In this document: positions 18,738 through 29,066 of the stretch, one piece after another
Layout: every line of letters starts with the position of its first letter
Position numbering within the stretch: position 1 is the stretch's first letter
From: Prorocentrum cordatum
Taxonomy: Eukaryota; Sar; Dinophyceae; Prorocentrales; Prorocentraceae
Direction of reading: 5' to 3'
Length of the DNA: 64,000 bases
Assembly: GCA_963575745.1 (NCBI GenBank)
Contig: CAUYUJ010000763.1
Span: forward strand, 15,001-79,000
Notes under the pieces: model-generated
The model's database searches: none
What the model was told of the DNA's origin: nothing
The model's input: only the letters and a program-made list of their open reading frames with translations
Translations under genes and position numbers: made by a program

Positions 18738-21700
18738 ATGCCGCCCAGGAAGAACGCAGATTCTGCCAAGAAGCCTCAGAAACGCGACGCGTCTGGCGGC
18801 GATGATCCTGTGGGAAGCGTGGCCTCGTCCGATGTGAACAAGCCGATCTTGACGGCGTATTTCGACGCCATCAAGACAGTGAAGGATTCGCCTGTGTTCC
18901 AGGACATCGCCGCGGCAGACCCCATCGGTATCACCGAGACGGGCCGCAGCGCCATCCAAGCCCCATTCGACCCGAAGGTATACGCCTCGACAATGAAACT
19001 TGAACAGAACTACAAGTGCGGAGGCAACATATTCTGGATCTGCTTGGAAAGTTTGGGTTCTCCGGGCGTGCCCATCAACCCAGCTTCCATCGAGACGCTT
19101 GGGAAGAAGTACTTCTCCAAGCCTGGGGTCTATCCCGACACTGTCGCCATCGCCGTTCGCGATCTGACCTTCGACCCCCTGTCGCACCGTGGCGCTCTCC
19201 AGTGCGTTTCGCCCGATGAGATGAAGATCGCATTCATCATGTCCCTTGCCAAACGGATCAACGACGGGGCCGACGCTGAGGAGCTCAAGAACTGGAAGCA
19301 CATGGCGCTGACTGTAAGCGTGCACTTCAAGGTCCTCGCTACCCAGGATGACGCGTACTTCGCTGTCCTGAATATGAGGCAGGAAGTCGTTACTAAGTTC
19401 GAGACGCTCGCGCGCACCGCCTACCAGTGGATCTTCGAGATCGTCGCCTTCCGGCAGCGCAAGATCAAGGAGCAGGGCGGATCCAGCCAGGAGAAGGAAA
19501 AGAGCATGTCCGCCAAGGTTGTGGCGGATCTCTTCAACCAGTACGCTGAGTCGGAAGATGGATTCACATCTGCTATGTCCAAGGAGCAGATCGGTGTGGA
19601 GTTCGTGAAATCCGCCCTCGCCGTCTACGATAAGATATTGCGCCACTCTCAGGCCGCAGCGACGGTGTTGTGGTTCGAGCACACCTATGGCATGAACAGC
19701 CCCCTCGACTCGGTGTACAAGCTGCACCGCATTGCCAAGCGCCTCAAGTACGACGATGCCCCCTGGGTGTTTGCCCAGATGAAAGATAAGCTTCAGTCGA
19801 AACTGATGGGCCCGAAGGATTTTGTCGACCGGATCCTGACGGGACATGGCGATGGCGGCGGGGGGGGGCTCGTCGACCTCTACGTCCTGAAGAACGAGAT
19901 GCGCGTATTCCTCATCGGGTCTGAGGGCCAGCGGCTTGGGATCGCAACGGGCGCGCTGACCGAGATGCAGCGCCTCTTCGGCGACTTCGGGACCTATCGC
20001 GAGCAGGTCCAGCCGTTCACTGGTGAGTCTCAGTCTCTGGATCGATCTTACCAGACTGGGTGGGCGAAGTCGAGCTTGCGTTTCATGGGATTCACAGAGG
20101 AGATCGTGTTCGGCGAGGCCTACGACGGCTACCTGAAAACTGGGTGCAGGGCCGGCAAGAGCCCCTCAGACATATTGGAGTATCCGACCCTCAAAAGCAT
20201 GATGGAAAGCATCGCGGCCATGATTTCGAAGGGGACTGAGGCGGCTAGGAAGGAGCAGTCTGACGGCCTGCACGTGCCACCAGCGACGGGCAGTGGGGCC
20301 GCCAGTGGCGTGGGCGGCGGCGCGAGCTCGGCGGGCGACGACATCTCGCAACCTCAGACGGTGACCGAAGCGGATCGCGAGATCACTCGACTCGTGCATG
20401 CCCAAGTCAAGCTCGTGGTGGAGCCGGAGAGCCAGACCGAGCTGATTCGCATGCTCAATTCGAGCAGTGTGGGCAAGATGCTTGGCACGGCGCACAAGCG
20501 CTACATCGCCGTTGTCTTCGACGTGAAGTTTTGCGGCGAGAGCGACACCAAGCCGCACGTTCGCATCCCTCCGTGGCCTGCCAGTCGGGCTAAGAAGCTC
20601 ATCCAAGCCGTATTGGAAGGTCGGGCCGCGACTGCGGGCTACACGAGCACGCAGTTGGTCCCAGGGGATTTCTTCCTCATTTGCGATGGTGGGAAGCACG
20701 GCAACGTGTGCAAGATCAAGAACTTTGTCAAGGACCATGAGGGAGGCAATTACAAGCATCATACCGCCTGCGTCAAAGTGATCAAGAGCGAGAAGGGCAT
20801 CACCGATCGCAATGCGGGTACTAGACGCGGGTGGGGCAGCATCACCCAGGACGAATACTTCTACGCGATCTCCCTCGACAAGATGAAGCTTCCGGTCGTC
20901 AAGCGCAGGCGCTTCTCGGGGACCAACAAGGGCAACGCGATTACGGACGTGCCAGTCTTGGCCGCGAGTGCTTGTTGGACGTTGCCCCGGAGCAAGAAGT
21001 TCGAGGTCATCGACAAGTACGTCGCCCGCGTCGGCGGCAAGGAGGATGACGATGGTTCGTCCTCCTCGGATGAGCCCGTCGAGGACGCCTCCTTGCAATT
21101 CTTCGCTTGCTATCTTGATATGTTATTCATGCCCTTCGAGCTTTCGCACTGCGGCTATCTTGGTATATAAACTTGCGTTTGCTCTTTTGTTGTCTGACTC
21201 TCCTACGCGTTGTCCCACCCGTACCTGTGCTCATACTCGTGCCTTTATTATCGCTCTTGTGTTTATTTGCGTTCAACCTCTGGCTGGGCTTCTGGCTCCT
21301 GCTCTCACTCTTGGTTTCGCCACTCTTATCTGAAGGTATTCGACCCCTGCCGCATGCCCCCCTTTTTGATTGGCTGATTTGCTGCTCGGTTGGCTGGCTG
21401 GTTGGTGAACGCCGCGCCCTTGGACGGCGGACGAGGAGGCTCGGGGATGGGGCTGAGGAGGCCGAGGAGGGGTAGGTAGGATGAGGCTGAGGAGGGGTAG
21501 GTAGGATGAGGGACGGCTGATGAGGGTTATGTAGGATGAGGAAAGAGACTGGGGGGGGCACGAGCCTCGGCAGCCTGGCCCGCGTCGCCTGGTTGCCCCC
21601 AGAAGGGGTGTGGCGGAGTGTTACTACGTTGCACCCCGCAGTTGCGGATGAGAATGAGGGCGCCGGCGAGCGGGCGCAACGCCTGCGACCCGCCTCGCGA

Positions 21701-22808
21701 CCCGCCCGCGACCCATCGGCCCCTATGACATGAAAGAAGGAAGGAACCACACCACTCAACAACACACGGCAACACATGCACAACACAACTCAGAGGGCCC
21801 CAAGAGGGCCCGACGGCTTGGGAGGGTCTTAGAGGGCTCGGGGGGCCCCAATAGGGCCCCAAGAAAGCCCCAGGAAGGCTCCAAGAGGGCCCCGAGGCGG
21901 CTCCAAGAGGCCCCAAAGAGGCCCCAAGAGGGGCCCATGTCAGCGGGCTCTCGGTTGGCACATAACTCCTGTGCCCCACTTGGGGCCATCTTGGGCCCCT
22001 CCTGAAACCGTCCTGGGGCCCTCTTGGGCCCCGCCAAGAGGGCCCTAAGAGAGCTCGAAGAGGGCTCCAAGAGGACCTCAAGAGGGCTCCCGAAACAAGC
22101 ACCAACAATATCACACCAAGAACCTTTGGCATGAAACCGCCCGGTCGCGACCCGCCCGCGCCGCGACCCAACCGCGCCGCGACCCACCCGCCAGGACGAC
22201 GACAACAGTACCAACAAGACTGGATTAACTCCTGTATTAAACCCGTTACTGTACGACCGTTCGGCCCCCTCACTTTGACCTACCCCGTTCTGGAATAGAA
22301 CGTCACGCATGGGGCATACACGCACCAAACGTTTACAGTAGCATCATAACACACCAGCATGTAACATCATAGTTGTGAGCCCCAGGAGAGCCCGGCAGAG
22401 AAGAAACGCAACATCGATCCGAACTACCCGACCACCGTGTGTCATCCTGAGATGCCCCCCGTCTTGGTTGAGGAGTTTGCCCACTCGTGCAGCATCAAGG
22501 GCATCATCGATTTAACTGTTGGCCCTGGCACTTGGGCGAAAATGGCGGTTGAGCGGTCCATCCCGTATTTCGGGGTCACATTGTCGCCCTTCCATATGAC
22601 CTCCATGTACACCCTCCTGGAGGAGCACGCGCGCTCGCTGACGCAGGACGAGGCTAGCCCTTTGTACCTGGGACCTCGGAACCCCACCGCCGCGCCGAAG
22701 GTAGAGGCAAAACCCAATATCAAGTCGAAACCGAAACCGAAGGTTGAGTCCGCCAAGTCCGTCGCCGGTTCGCCTGCCCAGAGCAGCGGCAGTGAGGATG
22801 ACACCTGA
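18738..22808 (+). CDS. two-exon protein of unknown family, C-terminal SAM-binding-like domain
   Basis: Exon 1 is 18738-21083 and exon 2 is 22386-22808; joined in phase 0 they encode about 922 aa. ATG 18738 is the first in frame and gives a basic N-terminus (MPPRKNADSAKKPQKR). Residues 30-480 are a globular region without a motif I can name (FWICLESLGSPGVPINPASI, WKHMALTVSVHFKVLATQDD). A Gly/Ser/Ala linker follows near 515-540, then a second globular region with KRRRFSGTNKG and an acidic Ser-rich end. Exon 2 adds PPVLVEEFAHSC, then IIDLTVGPGTWAKMAVERS and PYFGVTLSPFH, resembling motif I and the next strand of a Rossmann-type SAM methyltransferase, and a Lys/Pro/Ser tail. The likely boundaries are AG|GA donor and AG|GA acceptor (a GA-AG intron). 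The intron carries family A copy A3. A MTase role is inference from a short motif. Confidence 0.65.
21631..22279 (+). mobile_element. family A repeat element, copy A3 (in an intron)
   Basis: Left end GCACCCCGCAGTTGCGGATG and right end GACCGTTCGGCCCCCTCACT. CGCGACCCGCC units occur near both ends (21680-21715, 22145-22190), here in the same orientation. The middle (21790-22090) is CCAAGAGGGCCCC minisatellite, the complement of the CTTGG motif of family B. Confidence 0.65.
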
Positions 22809-23001
22809 ATGCCGCTGCCGCTACCTTGCTTGATCGTTTTTTTTCGGAGTTCCGCTGCAGTTTTGCTCGCAGTCTTGCCTGGGATCAGACGTGCACGCAA
22901 CGCGAGCTTGCTCATAAACTGATATCACTTTCAAGGCACTTCGAGGGCGAGAACTGGGTGCGGGCGGCACCCATGGGTTTTTTAAGAGCAGGCATGGCGA
23001 C

Positions 23002-23046
<45 letters not shown>

Positions 23047-23395
23047 CTGAGGCGACGGCGATGGCGACTCCATGAGGGGTCGCTTAGCCACTTTTGCTGC
23101 GCTGCAGCGCCTCATGTGTGAAACGTTGCGTGCTCTGCTTCCTTTTGCTGCCGCGCTGCGCTGCCAGTTTAGTGCATGCGTGTGTAGCCCTAATAGGTTT
23201 TGATTGGATTGCGATCACAAATCATGTTAGAACAGCGTTGTTTTCCCCTCCTGGAGATTCCACCTCAGTGGCGATGGTGAGTAGGCTGGGGTGAAGGGAT
23301 GAGGCTGAGGGTCGGAGGAGCTGGGATGGGGAGAGAGGCGCGATGACTTTGATAATCATGTGTTGGTCCCTCGGCCCGATCTGTGCTTCGATACT
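22809..23395. other. intergenic; (GAC)n at 22998-23046
   Basis: Downstream of the two-exon gene: a T-rich stretch (TTTTTTTTCGGAG, 22839-22851), then a (GAC)n tract of about 49 bp. No gene or named repeat seen in the rest. Confidence 0.6.
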
Positions 23396-23786
23396 TAGCA
23401 CCCCGCTCTTGCGGATAAGAGTGAGGGGGCCGCGGCGGTGGCGAGGCCGGCGCGCGGGCGTAGTGGCCCCGTGCAACGTTTCCACCAATTGCCCCCCATG
23501 TATTGCCCGCCAGGTATTTCCCCCAAGTGATGCTTCCATGTATCACCCCCAAGTATTACCACCATGTATTGCCCCCAAGTACTGCCCCCATGTATTGCCC
23601 CCAAGTATTGCCCCCATGTACTGCCCCCAAGTATTGCCCCCAAGTATGACCCCCATGCATTGCCCCCCACGTATTGCCCCCATGGACTTGTCCCAAGTAT
23701 TGCCCCCAAGTATGGCCCTCAAGTATTGCCCACCATCACGCACGCACAAGGAAGAAGTAAGACCGTTCGGGCTCCCTGACTCTGAT
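23396..23786 (+). mobile_element. family A repeat element, copy A4
   Basis: Closest relative of A1: left end GCACCCCGCTCTTGCGGATA, AGAGTGAGGGGG next to it, and right end GACCGTTCGGGCTCCCTGAC followed by TCTGAT. The interior (23490-23740) is the 15-bp ATTGCCCCCAAGT/CATGT array. Confidence 0.7.
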
Positions 23787-23920
23787 GTTGTGTCGGGCTG
23801 CTCTTGGTCGACGCGTTCGTGCGAGTCCGAGCGCCATGTCGCGGATCTCAGAACGGGCGCTGGAATCTCTCTTCTCGAGTCTGGGCCCTGCCGTCCCGCT
23901 CGGTGGCCCTGACCCCTCCC

Positions 23921-23990
23921 TCCTCCTCAGCCTCCCCCTCCTCCTCCTCCTCCTCCTCCTCCTCCTCCTCCTCCTCCTCCCACTTCCCCC
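23921..23990. repeat. (TCC)n tract
   Basis: About 70 bp of TCC followed by CCCC-rich DNA. Confidence 0.9.
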
Positions 23991-24255
23991 CCCCCCCTCA
24001 GATATTCTTCCCACGAGGGGGAGCGGGGGTTCCAGGAGGATAAGTCGTGCCATAGCTACGGTGGCCAGATTGAGCACTCGGCAAGACGTTTCGTTAGATA
24101 TTTGATGCCAGAGGCCACGCTCCCCTGACCAACACTTGCCATATCTTCAGATGCCGTCGTTGCTGTCGCCAACGATGTTCTTTTTGAGATCCCATTTGTT
24201 TTGCGAAGCTGGTTTGGTTCAAGAATCTGAGCCGACACGGTGACTCGGGGTCGCC

Positions 24256-24705
24256 ATGAGCCTCTGGGATGATGAGGCTCCCCACCCAGAGCCCAGTAGC
24301 AGGGGACAGAAGCGCGGAGCTGCACCCACTGAAGTCGTGCAAGGGGGTCGTCGCCCGCGTCTGCCCGATTTGAGGGTATATGATTCCTCCGGCAAGCTTG
24401 ATTTGTTCGCGTCGCGGGACTTCTACTGCGACTGGATATTCGACCCACCAGTGCCAGTGGTGACGCCCAATAAGAAACAGCCTAAACGCTTGTCAGACGT
24501 ATCGCCCTCGAAACGCTTCGCCGTGCGCCATGGCAACTGGATCGTGTTCAAGAAGAAACCGCAGATATGTTGCGCGTTTCCACGTCACGATGCCTCGGTG
24601 GGGTCTGTTTCCTCCTCGGCGGTTGCCACTTCCGTTGCCTGTTCATCAGCTGGGGCTCCAGGTGTCGCACGCCACCGTGGCCGCCCAGTTATCGTGATTG
24701 ACTGA
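24256..24705 (+). CDS. short hypothetical protein, 149 aa
   Basis: ATG 24256 follows a T-rich stretch (TTCTTTTTGAG at about 24178-24188) that could serve as a trans-splice acceptor region. The first 105 residues have mixed composition: MSLWDDEAPHPEPSSRGQKR, RLPDLRVYDSSGKLDLFASR, FYCDWIFDPPVPVVTPNKK, VRHGNWIVFKKKPQICCAF. The end is Ser/Ala/Val-rich with RHRGRPVIVID. No family recognised. The true 3' end may instead be spliced near 24590. It lies between repeats A4 and C2 on the same strand as its neighbours. Confidence 0.45.
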   Translation: MSLWDDEAPHPEPSSRGQKRGAAPTEVVQGGRRPRLPDLRVYDSSGKLDLFASRDFYCDWIFDPPVPVVTPNKKQPKRLSDVSPSKRFAVRHGNWIVFKKKPQICCAFPRHDASVGSVSSSAVATSVACSSAGAPGVARHRGRPVIVID

Positions 24706-25066
24706 GTCGCTCAGGCAGTGGCAGCATTGCTAGCCCGTCTTGTGCATGTTTGAATTCGGTGCGCCTTTCAAGATCGTGTTGTCGCCTTTGGGGAAGTTGG
24801 CGTTCAAAACATGAACCATCAGGAATCGGTCGTCGCCCCGAGGATCGACGTCTACTTGCGAGCAGGGGGAAGCGTGAGTCTGAGAGACCCCACGCGTTCA
24901 GTCAAATATTGAGGCCAAAGGAAACAAGGGGGAGAAGGGGCGGCAGCCCCCCATTTCTCTTCACTCTTCACACACCTCCATATCCTCCTCCCCTCGCCCT
25001 TTTCACCCATCTTTCTCTTACCCTCCCTCCCCCTTGGATGCGCCTCCTCCTCCTTCTCATTATCAT
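24706..25066. other. intergenic, pyrimidine-rich end
   Basis: No ORF with recognisable content. 24930-25060 is CT-rich (CTTCACTCTTCACACACCTC) and leads into element C2. Confidence 0.5.
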
Positions 25067-25625
25067 TCCCTACCTGGGCTCTGCCTAGAGGGTTCTTATT
25101 TTCTTAGCTTGAAGGGGCCAGGCAGTGTAAATCGCCCCGGGCGGTTCCCCCAGTACCCGCCACGCGGTTCCCCCAGTTGCGCCCCCTTAGCTTAGCTTTG
25201 CTTATCTCATCTTAGCTTAGCTTAGCTTAGCTCAGCTCAGCTCAGCTTATCTTAGCTTAGCGTTGCTGATCTCATCTTATCTTAGCTTAGCTTGGCTGAG
25301 CTTAGCCCAACTTAGCCTAGCCTAGCCTAGCTTAGCTTAGCTTAACTAAGCTTTAGCTTAACTTAGCTTATCTTAGCTTAGCTTATCTCATCTTAGCTTA
25401 GCTTACCTTAACTTAGCTTATCTTAGCTTAGCTTGGCCTAGCTTAGCTTCGGTTCGCTTAGCTTAGTTTAGCTTAGCTTTGCTTTGCTTAGCTTATCTCA
25501 TCTCATTTTAGCTTAGCTTAGCTTAGTTTAGCTTAATTATCTTAGTTTAGCTTAGCTTAGCTTAGCTTCACTTATGCTGCTTTCCTAGGGGCTCCAACTC
25601 CTAGGTAGGGTCGCACTGGGATAAT
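25067..25625 (+). mobile_element. family C repeat element, copy C2, (TTAGC)n interior
   Basis: Same ends as C1: ATTCCCTACCTGGGCTCTGC at the left and TTTCCTAGGGGCTCCAACTC...GGGATAATC at the right, around about 390 bp of TTAGC pentamer with TTATC variants. ATTATC next to the left end mirrors GATAAT at the right end. It ends about 100 bp before the DNA methyltransferase ATG. Confidence 0.8.
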
Positions 25626-25694
25626 CATCACCCTTGTTCCCTAGCCTTTCTGGCTCGGGTTTACCGTCGGCGAGGCATCGCCGATGATTGTGTT

Positions 25695-25711
25695 TATTTT
25701 GTTGTTTCAGT
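25695..25711 (+). promoter_or_regulatory. candidate SL trans-splice acceptor
   Basis: A T-rich tract ending TTTTGTTGTTTCAG (AG at about 25709-25710) lies about 19 bp before the methyltransferase ATG. It has the form of a trans-splice acceptor; placement is inference. Confidence 0.4.
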
Positions 25712-25728
25712 CGTTCCACTTGCCAGCG

Positions 25729-28407
25729 ATGGAAGACTTGGACTGGGGCGACCTGCCCGCCGACATTGACGACGCCCCCGCTCCGATATCCAGGAAGCGA
25801 CCGGCCGCCATGCCCGCTAACCAGTCCAAGAAGCCCCACTGCCTCGCGTCCACCAGCGACCAGGATGCAGAGGAGGTTCTGATACCTCCGCCACTTTGTT
25901 CACTACCTAGTCGTACTACTACGCCCATGGTGGAGCAGGCTGGTGCGACGGCCTCGTGCAACCCGCGACTGACGCAATGTGCCCCAGTGAGCCTTGCCCA
26001 CGTCGTCTTTGTTATCATCGTCGTCGTTCCCTTGTTGCTGCTCCTCACGCGCCCCTCCCCCTTGTGACAGGGGGCGGTGGTCTGCGGGGGTAGCGGGGGC
26101 ACATCGCGTGAGTTGTTGGTGCCCGCGGGCGCGCCCCTTCGAGGCCACCTGCAAGAATGCCTTCTTAGATATGCTCAATGACCTCAGCGGCGACCCCCCG
26201 GTCGACACCGACTTGACCTTCGACGTCTCTGACAGACGCCCCGACGCCCCGATCAGAGTGGGAAGCGATTGCGCCGGCTACTGCAGCGAAGCGCTGGCCC
26301 TCGAGCTGCGCGGCATCAAGTGCGAGCTGGTTTTCGCGTGCGAGAAGGACCAGACCGCGCGCCACATGTGCTATCACCTGCGCGGCACTCAGGGCGTGAA
26401 GTGCTACAAGGACGTGGCGCGCAGGCACCGCGAGAAAGCCCCGAGGGTGGATCTCTACGCATTCGGTCCGCCCTGCCAAGGCTTCAGCAAGGGGGGCACC
26501 CAGGCCGGAGTCAACGATCCGCGTTCTCACGTCCTCTTACACTGCTTGGAATCCAAGACGCCTCCGGCGACGCCACCGCGGGCCCCTGCCTTTTTTGGAA
26601 ACGCCTACGTGGCCAAACGTTGTGGTCAACGCGTTGGACCGTGTGTTCCCCCAGCCGTTGTAGAACGCCCTAAGGGGACACCCAGGGGAGTTCCCCCAAC
26701 CGCTGCGGAACGCCCCGAAGGAACGTTTGGGGGGGCGGAGGAAGAGGAGGATGAGGGAGAGGAGGAAGAGGAAGCATATGATAACACTCTACTCAGTGCC
26801 CACGGTACGGTGGCGGGTATATAAAACACAAGAGACCGAGAACCTTTCTGTTCGAGGAGAGCGACGTACTTTTGGAGAAGAAGTACGAGTGGCTGATTAA
26901 CAAGGCCACCCTTGTAAAGTCACAACCACCGCCCCGACCATTACCACCGCCACCACCACCTTTACCACCGCCACTGCCACCATTACTGTGCCTAAACGCC
27001 TTCCTCGCCGAGGCTGATCGGGTTTCGGGATTGGTGCCCTGTGGGCGCCTGGTCTGGGCCTCAGTGGCCTTGCTCGTTTGGCGAGTGCCCGTTCGGTGCC
27101 TCTCAGCGTGCTACCGCCGCTATTGGCGCCACTACCAAAACCAGTGCCACTAGAGCGGCTGCCACCACATACCCCAATCCCTACCGCTACCACCACCTAT
27201 TCCAGACGAGTTGGACGTTCACCGATTAGCAGATATAGCACTGGTAGGCTCCTTACCGATACCACTCATATTGAATCGAGTTAGTGCGTAGCGCCCAGAG
27301 GTCGTCGAGCTCATGCAGGGATGGGGCTACGCGGTGTGGTGGTTCAAGGTCAACACCCGCCACCATGGGCTGCCGCAGAATCGGTCCCGCTTGTACCTCG
27401 TCGGCGTCTTTGCCGATGCGAAGGCCTGCGACTTCGTCTGGCCCGACCCCGTGCAGCCGGTGAGCCTCTCATCGTTGCTGGGCGATGACACGGCGGGCGT
27501 GCCCGCGCCTAGGAGCAAGACGGTGTTGGACAACATCGAGTGGGGCCTCAACGAGCTGAAGAACGAGGGCGTGAACTCGGAGACGGCCTACGCGCTCATC
27601 GACGTTCACGCCGGCAAGTCGCGACGACAAGTGACAAGAGATGCGTGCCCCTGTCTGGCGCGCCACCGGTGCCTGCTGAACGGTTTCTTCCTCACGCGCC
27701 GGGGGAACATGCTTGACAAGGGGGATCGGGAGGGCGATTGAATTTGCTTCCTCCTCCTCCTCCTCCTCCTCCTCCGCCTCCGTCTCCTCCTCCTTCTCCT
27801 CCTCCTTCTCCTAATCCTCCTCCGTATCGGTCTCATGTTTCTCCTCAACGTCTCCTCCTCCTCCTCCTTCCCCGGCTCCCCTTTCAACAGTTCCTCATCA
27901 TCCTGCCTATCCCCTCCTATCCCCTCCTCTGCCCCCTCATCACCCTGGCCTTCTGTCTCGTCGTTTCCCGTCTTCCCTCCTTCTCGAGCTCCCTTTTGCC
28001 ATCTCCTCTTCCTCCTCCTACCCCCCCTCCTCGACGACGACGACGACGACGACGTCGACGACGTCGATGACGGCGACGACGACGACGACGACGACCTCCT
28101 CCTCCTCCTCCTCCTCCTCCTCCTCCTCCTCCCTCCTCCTCCTCCTCGTCCTCCTCCCCCCCCTTGTTTCAAGGAGCTCATGGCGCTCCAGGGCTTCCCG
28201 ATCAGCAGGCTTAATTTCGACGTGATCGCCGAGAGGTACGGCGTGCAGGTCAAGGATGTTCTCGGCGCGCTGGGCAATTCCATGAGCATCAATGCATTGA
28301 TGAGGTTGCTTCCCCGCCCGTTGAAAAGCGGCGGCCTTCGCAGGAAGATCGCTCCCACAACGTATGACAAGTTGCCTTTGTTGGCCGGCAGCACTGGAGG
28401 TATTTGA
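25729..28407 (+). CDS. C5-cytosine DNA methyltransferase, multi-exon
   Basis: Supported exons: 25729-25875 (MEDLDWGDLPADIDDAPAPI, acidic then basic); about 26144 or 26156 to about 26550; 26833-26913; 27301-about 27714; 28174-28407. Exon 2 holds motif I (VGSDCAGYCSEALALE) and motif IV with the catalytic Cys (FGPPCQGFSKGG), then GVNDPRS. Exon 3 (RPRTFLFEESDVLLEKKYEW) occupies motif VI: the Glu is kept but the usual ENV reads EES. Exon 4 has motif VIII (NTRHHGLPQNRSRLYLVGV), then a target-recognition-like region. Exon 5 gives ELMALQGFP and GNSMSINALMRLL (motifs IX/X). Phases agree. The exon 2 end is uncertain and a small exon may be missing. The exon 4/5 junction lies in a CAAGG direct repeat with a non-GT donor. 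The product would transfer methyl from SAM to cytosine in nuclear DNA. Such genes are known in dinoflagellates, including retrotransposon-borne forms; no RT is joined here. Confidence 0.8.
26560..26832 (+). other. methyltransferase intron 2: GCGGAACGCCC reiteration and AGG-rich tract
   Basis: GAACGCCCTAAGGGGACACC and GAACGCCCCGAAGGAACGTT repeat about every 60 bp (26640-26735), then GAGGAAGAGG. An (ACC)n-rich stretch (26925-26990) fills the start of the next intron. Confidence 0.5.
27745..28168. repeat. methyltransferase intron with (TCC)n and (GAC)n
   Basis: CT-rich and (TCC)n blocks flank a (GAC)n stretch (28034-28095). The intron ends GTTTCAAG before exon 5. Confidence 0.85.
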
Positions 28408-28870
28408 TCTCCCGAGTGTTGCGCCACGTCGGGCGCAGGGTAGGCTGCTGGGGTCGCGAGCAGCTCAAGACGGCAAGTAGGTTGTGGATCACAGGTGCAC
28501 GTGTCTTGGACTTCATGCCTGAACGGAGTGCGCGTCTGTGCCTCTGCCACGCTGTCCAGAAATTCTTCAACGTCGGAGTTTTTACATGTGTGCTCGAAGG
28601 GCTATTGTGTACTTAGGCCCCTCCCGGACTGCTGTCGCTGCTGCGTTGGGTATTCATGTGCCGTGGTGGTGCGGCCTCGCTTCCTGCTATTCAGTAGGGT
28701 TGTCGCTCTCAGCTCGGCCTGCCCCTCTTTAAAGGCCCCCCGAATATTTAGTGCAAAGCTGGCTTACTTATAGATGGGTTAATGTAATCGTATATGAAAC
28801 CGCGCATGGGTACATCTATGTGTATGTGCATGTGCTAGTGCATGTGTATTCCCATGCATGCGCATGATCA
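28408..28870. other. no gene seen; AT-richer tail and ATGTGTATG reiteration before the gap
   Basis: Probably 3' flank of the methyltransferase gene. GGAGGTATTTG at 28397 could be another donor, so a further exon is possible. 28800-28868 is a GCATGTGTATG reiteration running into the N gap. Confidence 0.5.
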
Positions 28871-28970
28871 NNNNNNNNNNNNNNNNNNNNNNNNNNNNNN
28901 NNNNNNNNNNNNNNNNNNNNNNNNNNNNNNNNNNNNNNNNNNNNNNNNNNNNNNNNNNNNNNNNNNNNNN
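28871..28970. other. assembly gap (100 N)
   Basis: Exactly 100 N, the usual placeholder for unknown length. ORFs that run across it are artefacts. Confidence 0.98.
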
Positions 28971-29008
28971 TCCTCCTCCTCCTCCTCCTCCTCCTCCTCC
29001 TCCTCCCC
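28971..29008. repeat. (TCC)n tract between gap and SL
   Basis: TCC repeat runs from the gap to within a few bases of the SL sequence. Confidence 0.9.
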
Positions 29009-29009
29009 C

Positions 29010-29031
29010 TCCGTAGCCATTTTGGCTCAAG
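29010..29031 (+). other. intact dinoflagellate spliced-leader sequence in genomic DNA
   Basis: All 22 bases match the dinoflagellate SL (T, then CCGTAGCC, ATTTTGGC, TCAAG). No GT-type donor or Sm site of an SL RNA gene follows. Coding sequence begins 36 bp downstream at ATG 29067, in a frame open through the SL. This is the expected footprint of a trans-spliced mRNA copied back into the genome. Confidence 0.9.
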
Positions 29032-29066
29032 CCTGGCTCGAATCCCCCCTGGCGCGCGGTTCGGGC

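Noticed and set aside
18723-19847. 374-aa minus-strand ORF
   Set aside because: Antisense shadow of exon 1 of the 18738-22808 gene, whose sense frame has far better composition.
20166-21098. 310-aa minus-strand ORF
   Set aside because: Also antisense to the 18738-22808 gene in GC-rich coding DNA.
29010-29031. SL RNA gene
   Set aside because: No donor GT, Sm-like site or short transcript unit follows; an ORF follows in frame instead.
28842-29066. Upstream extension of the SL-headed ORF across the gap
   Set aside because: Passes through 100 N and (TCC)n; the SL marks the 5' end of the transcript copy.
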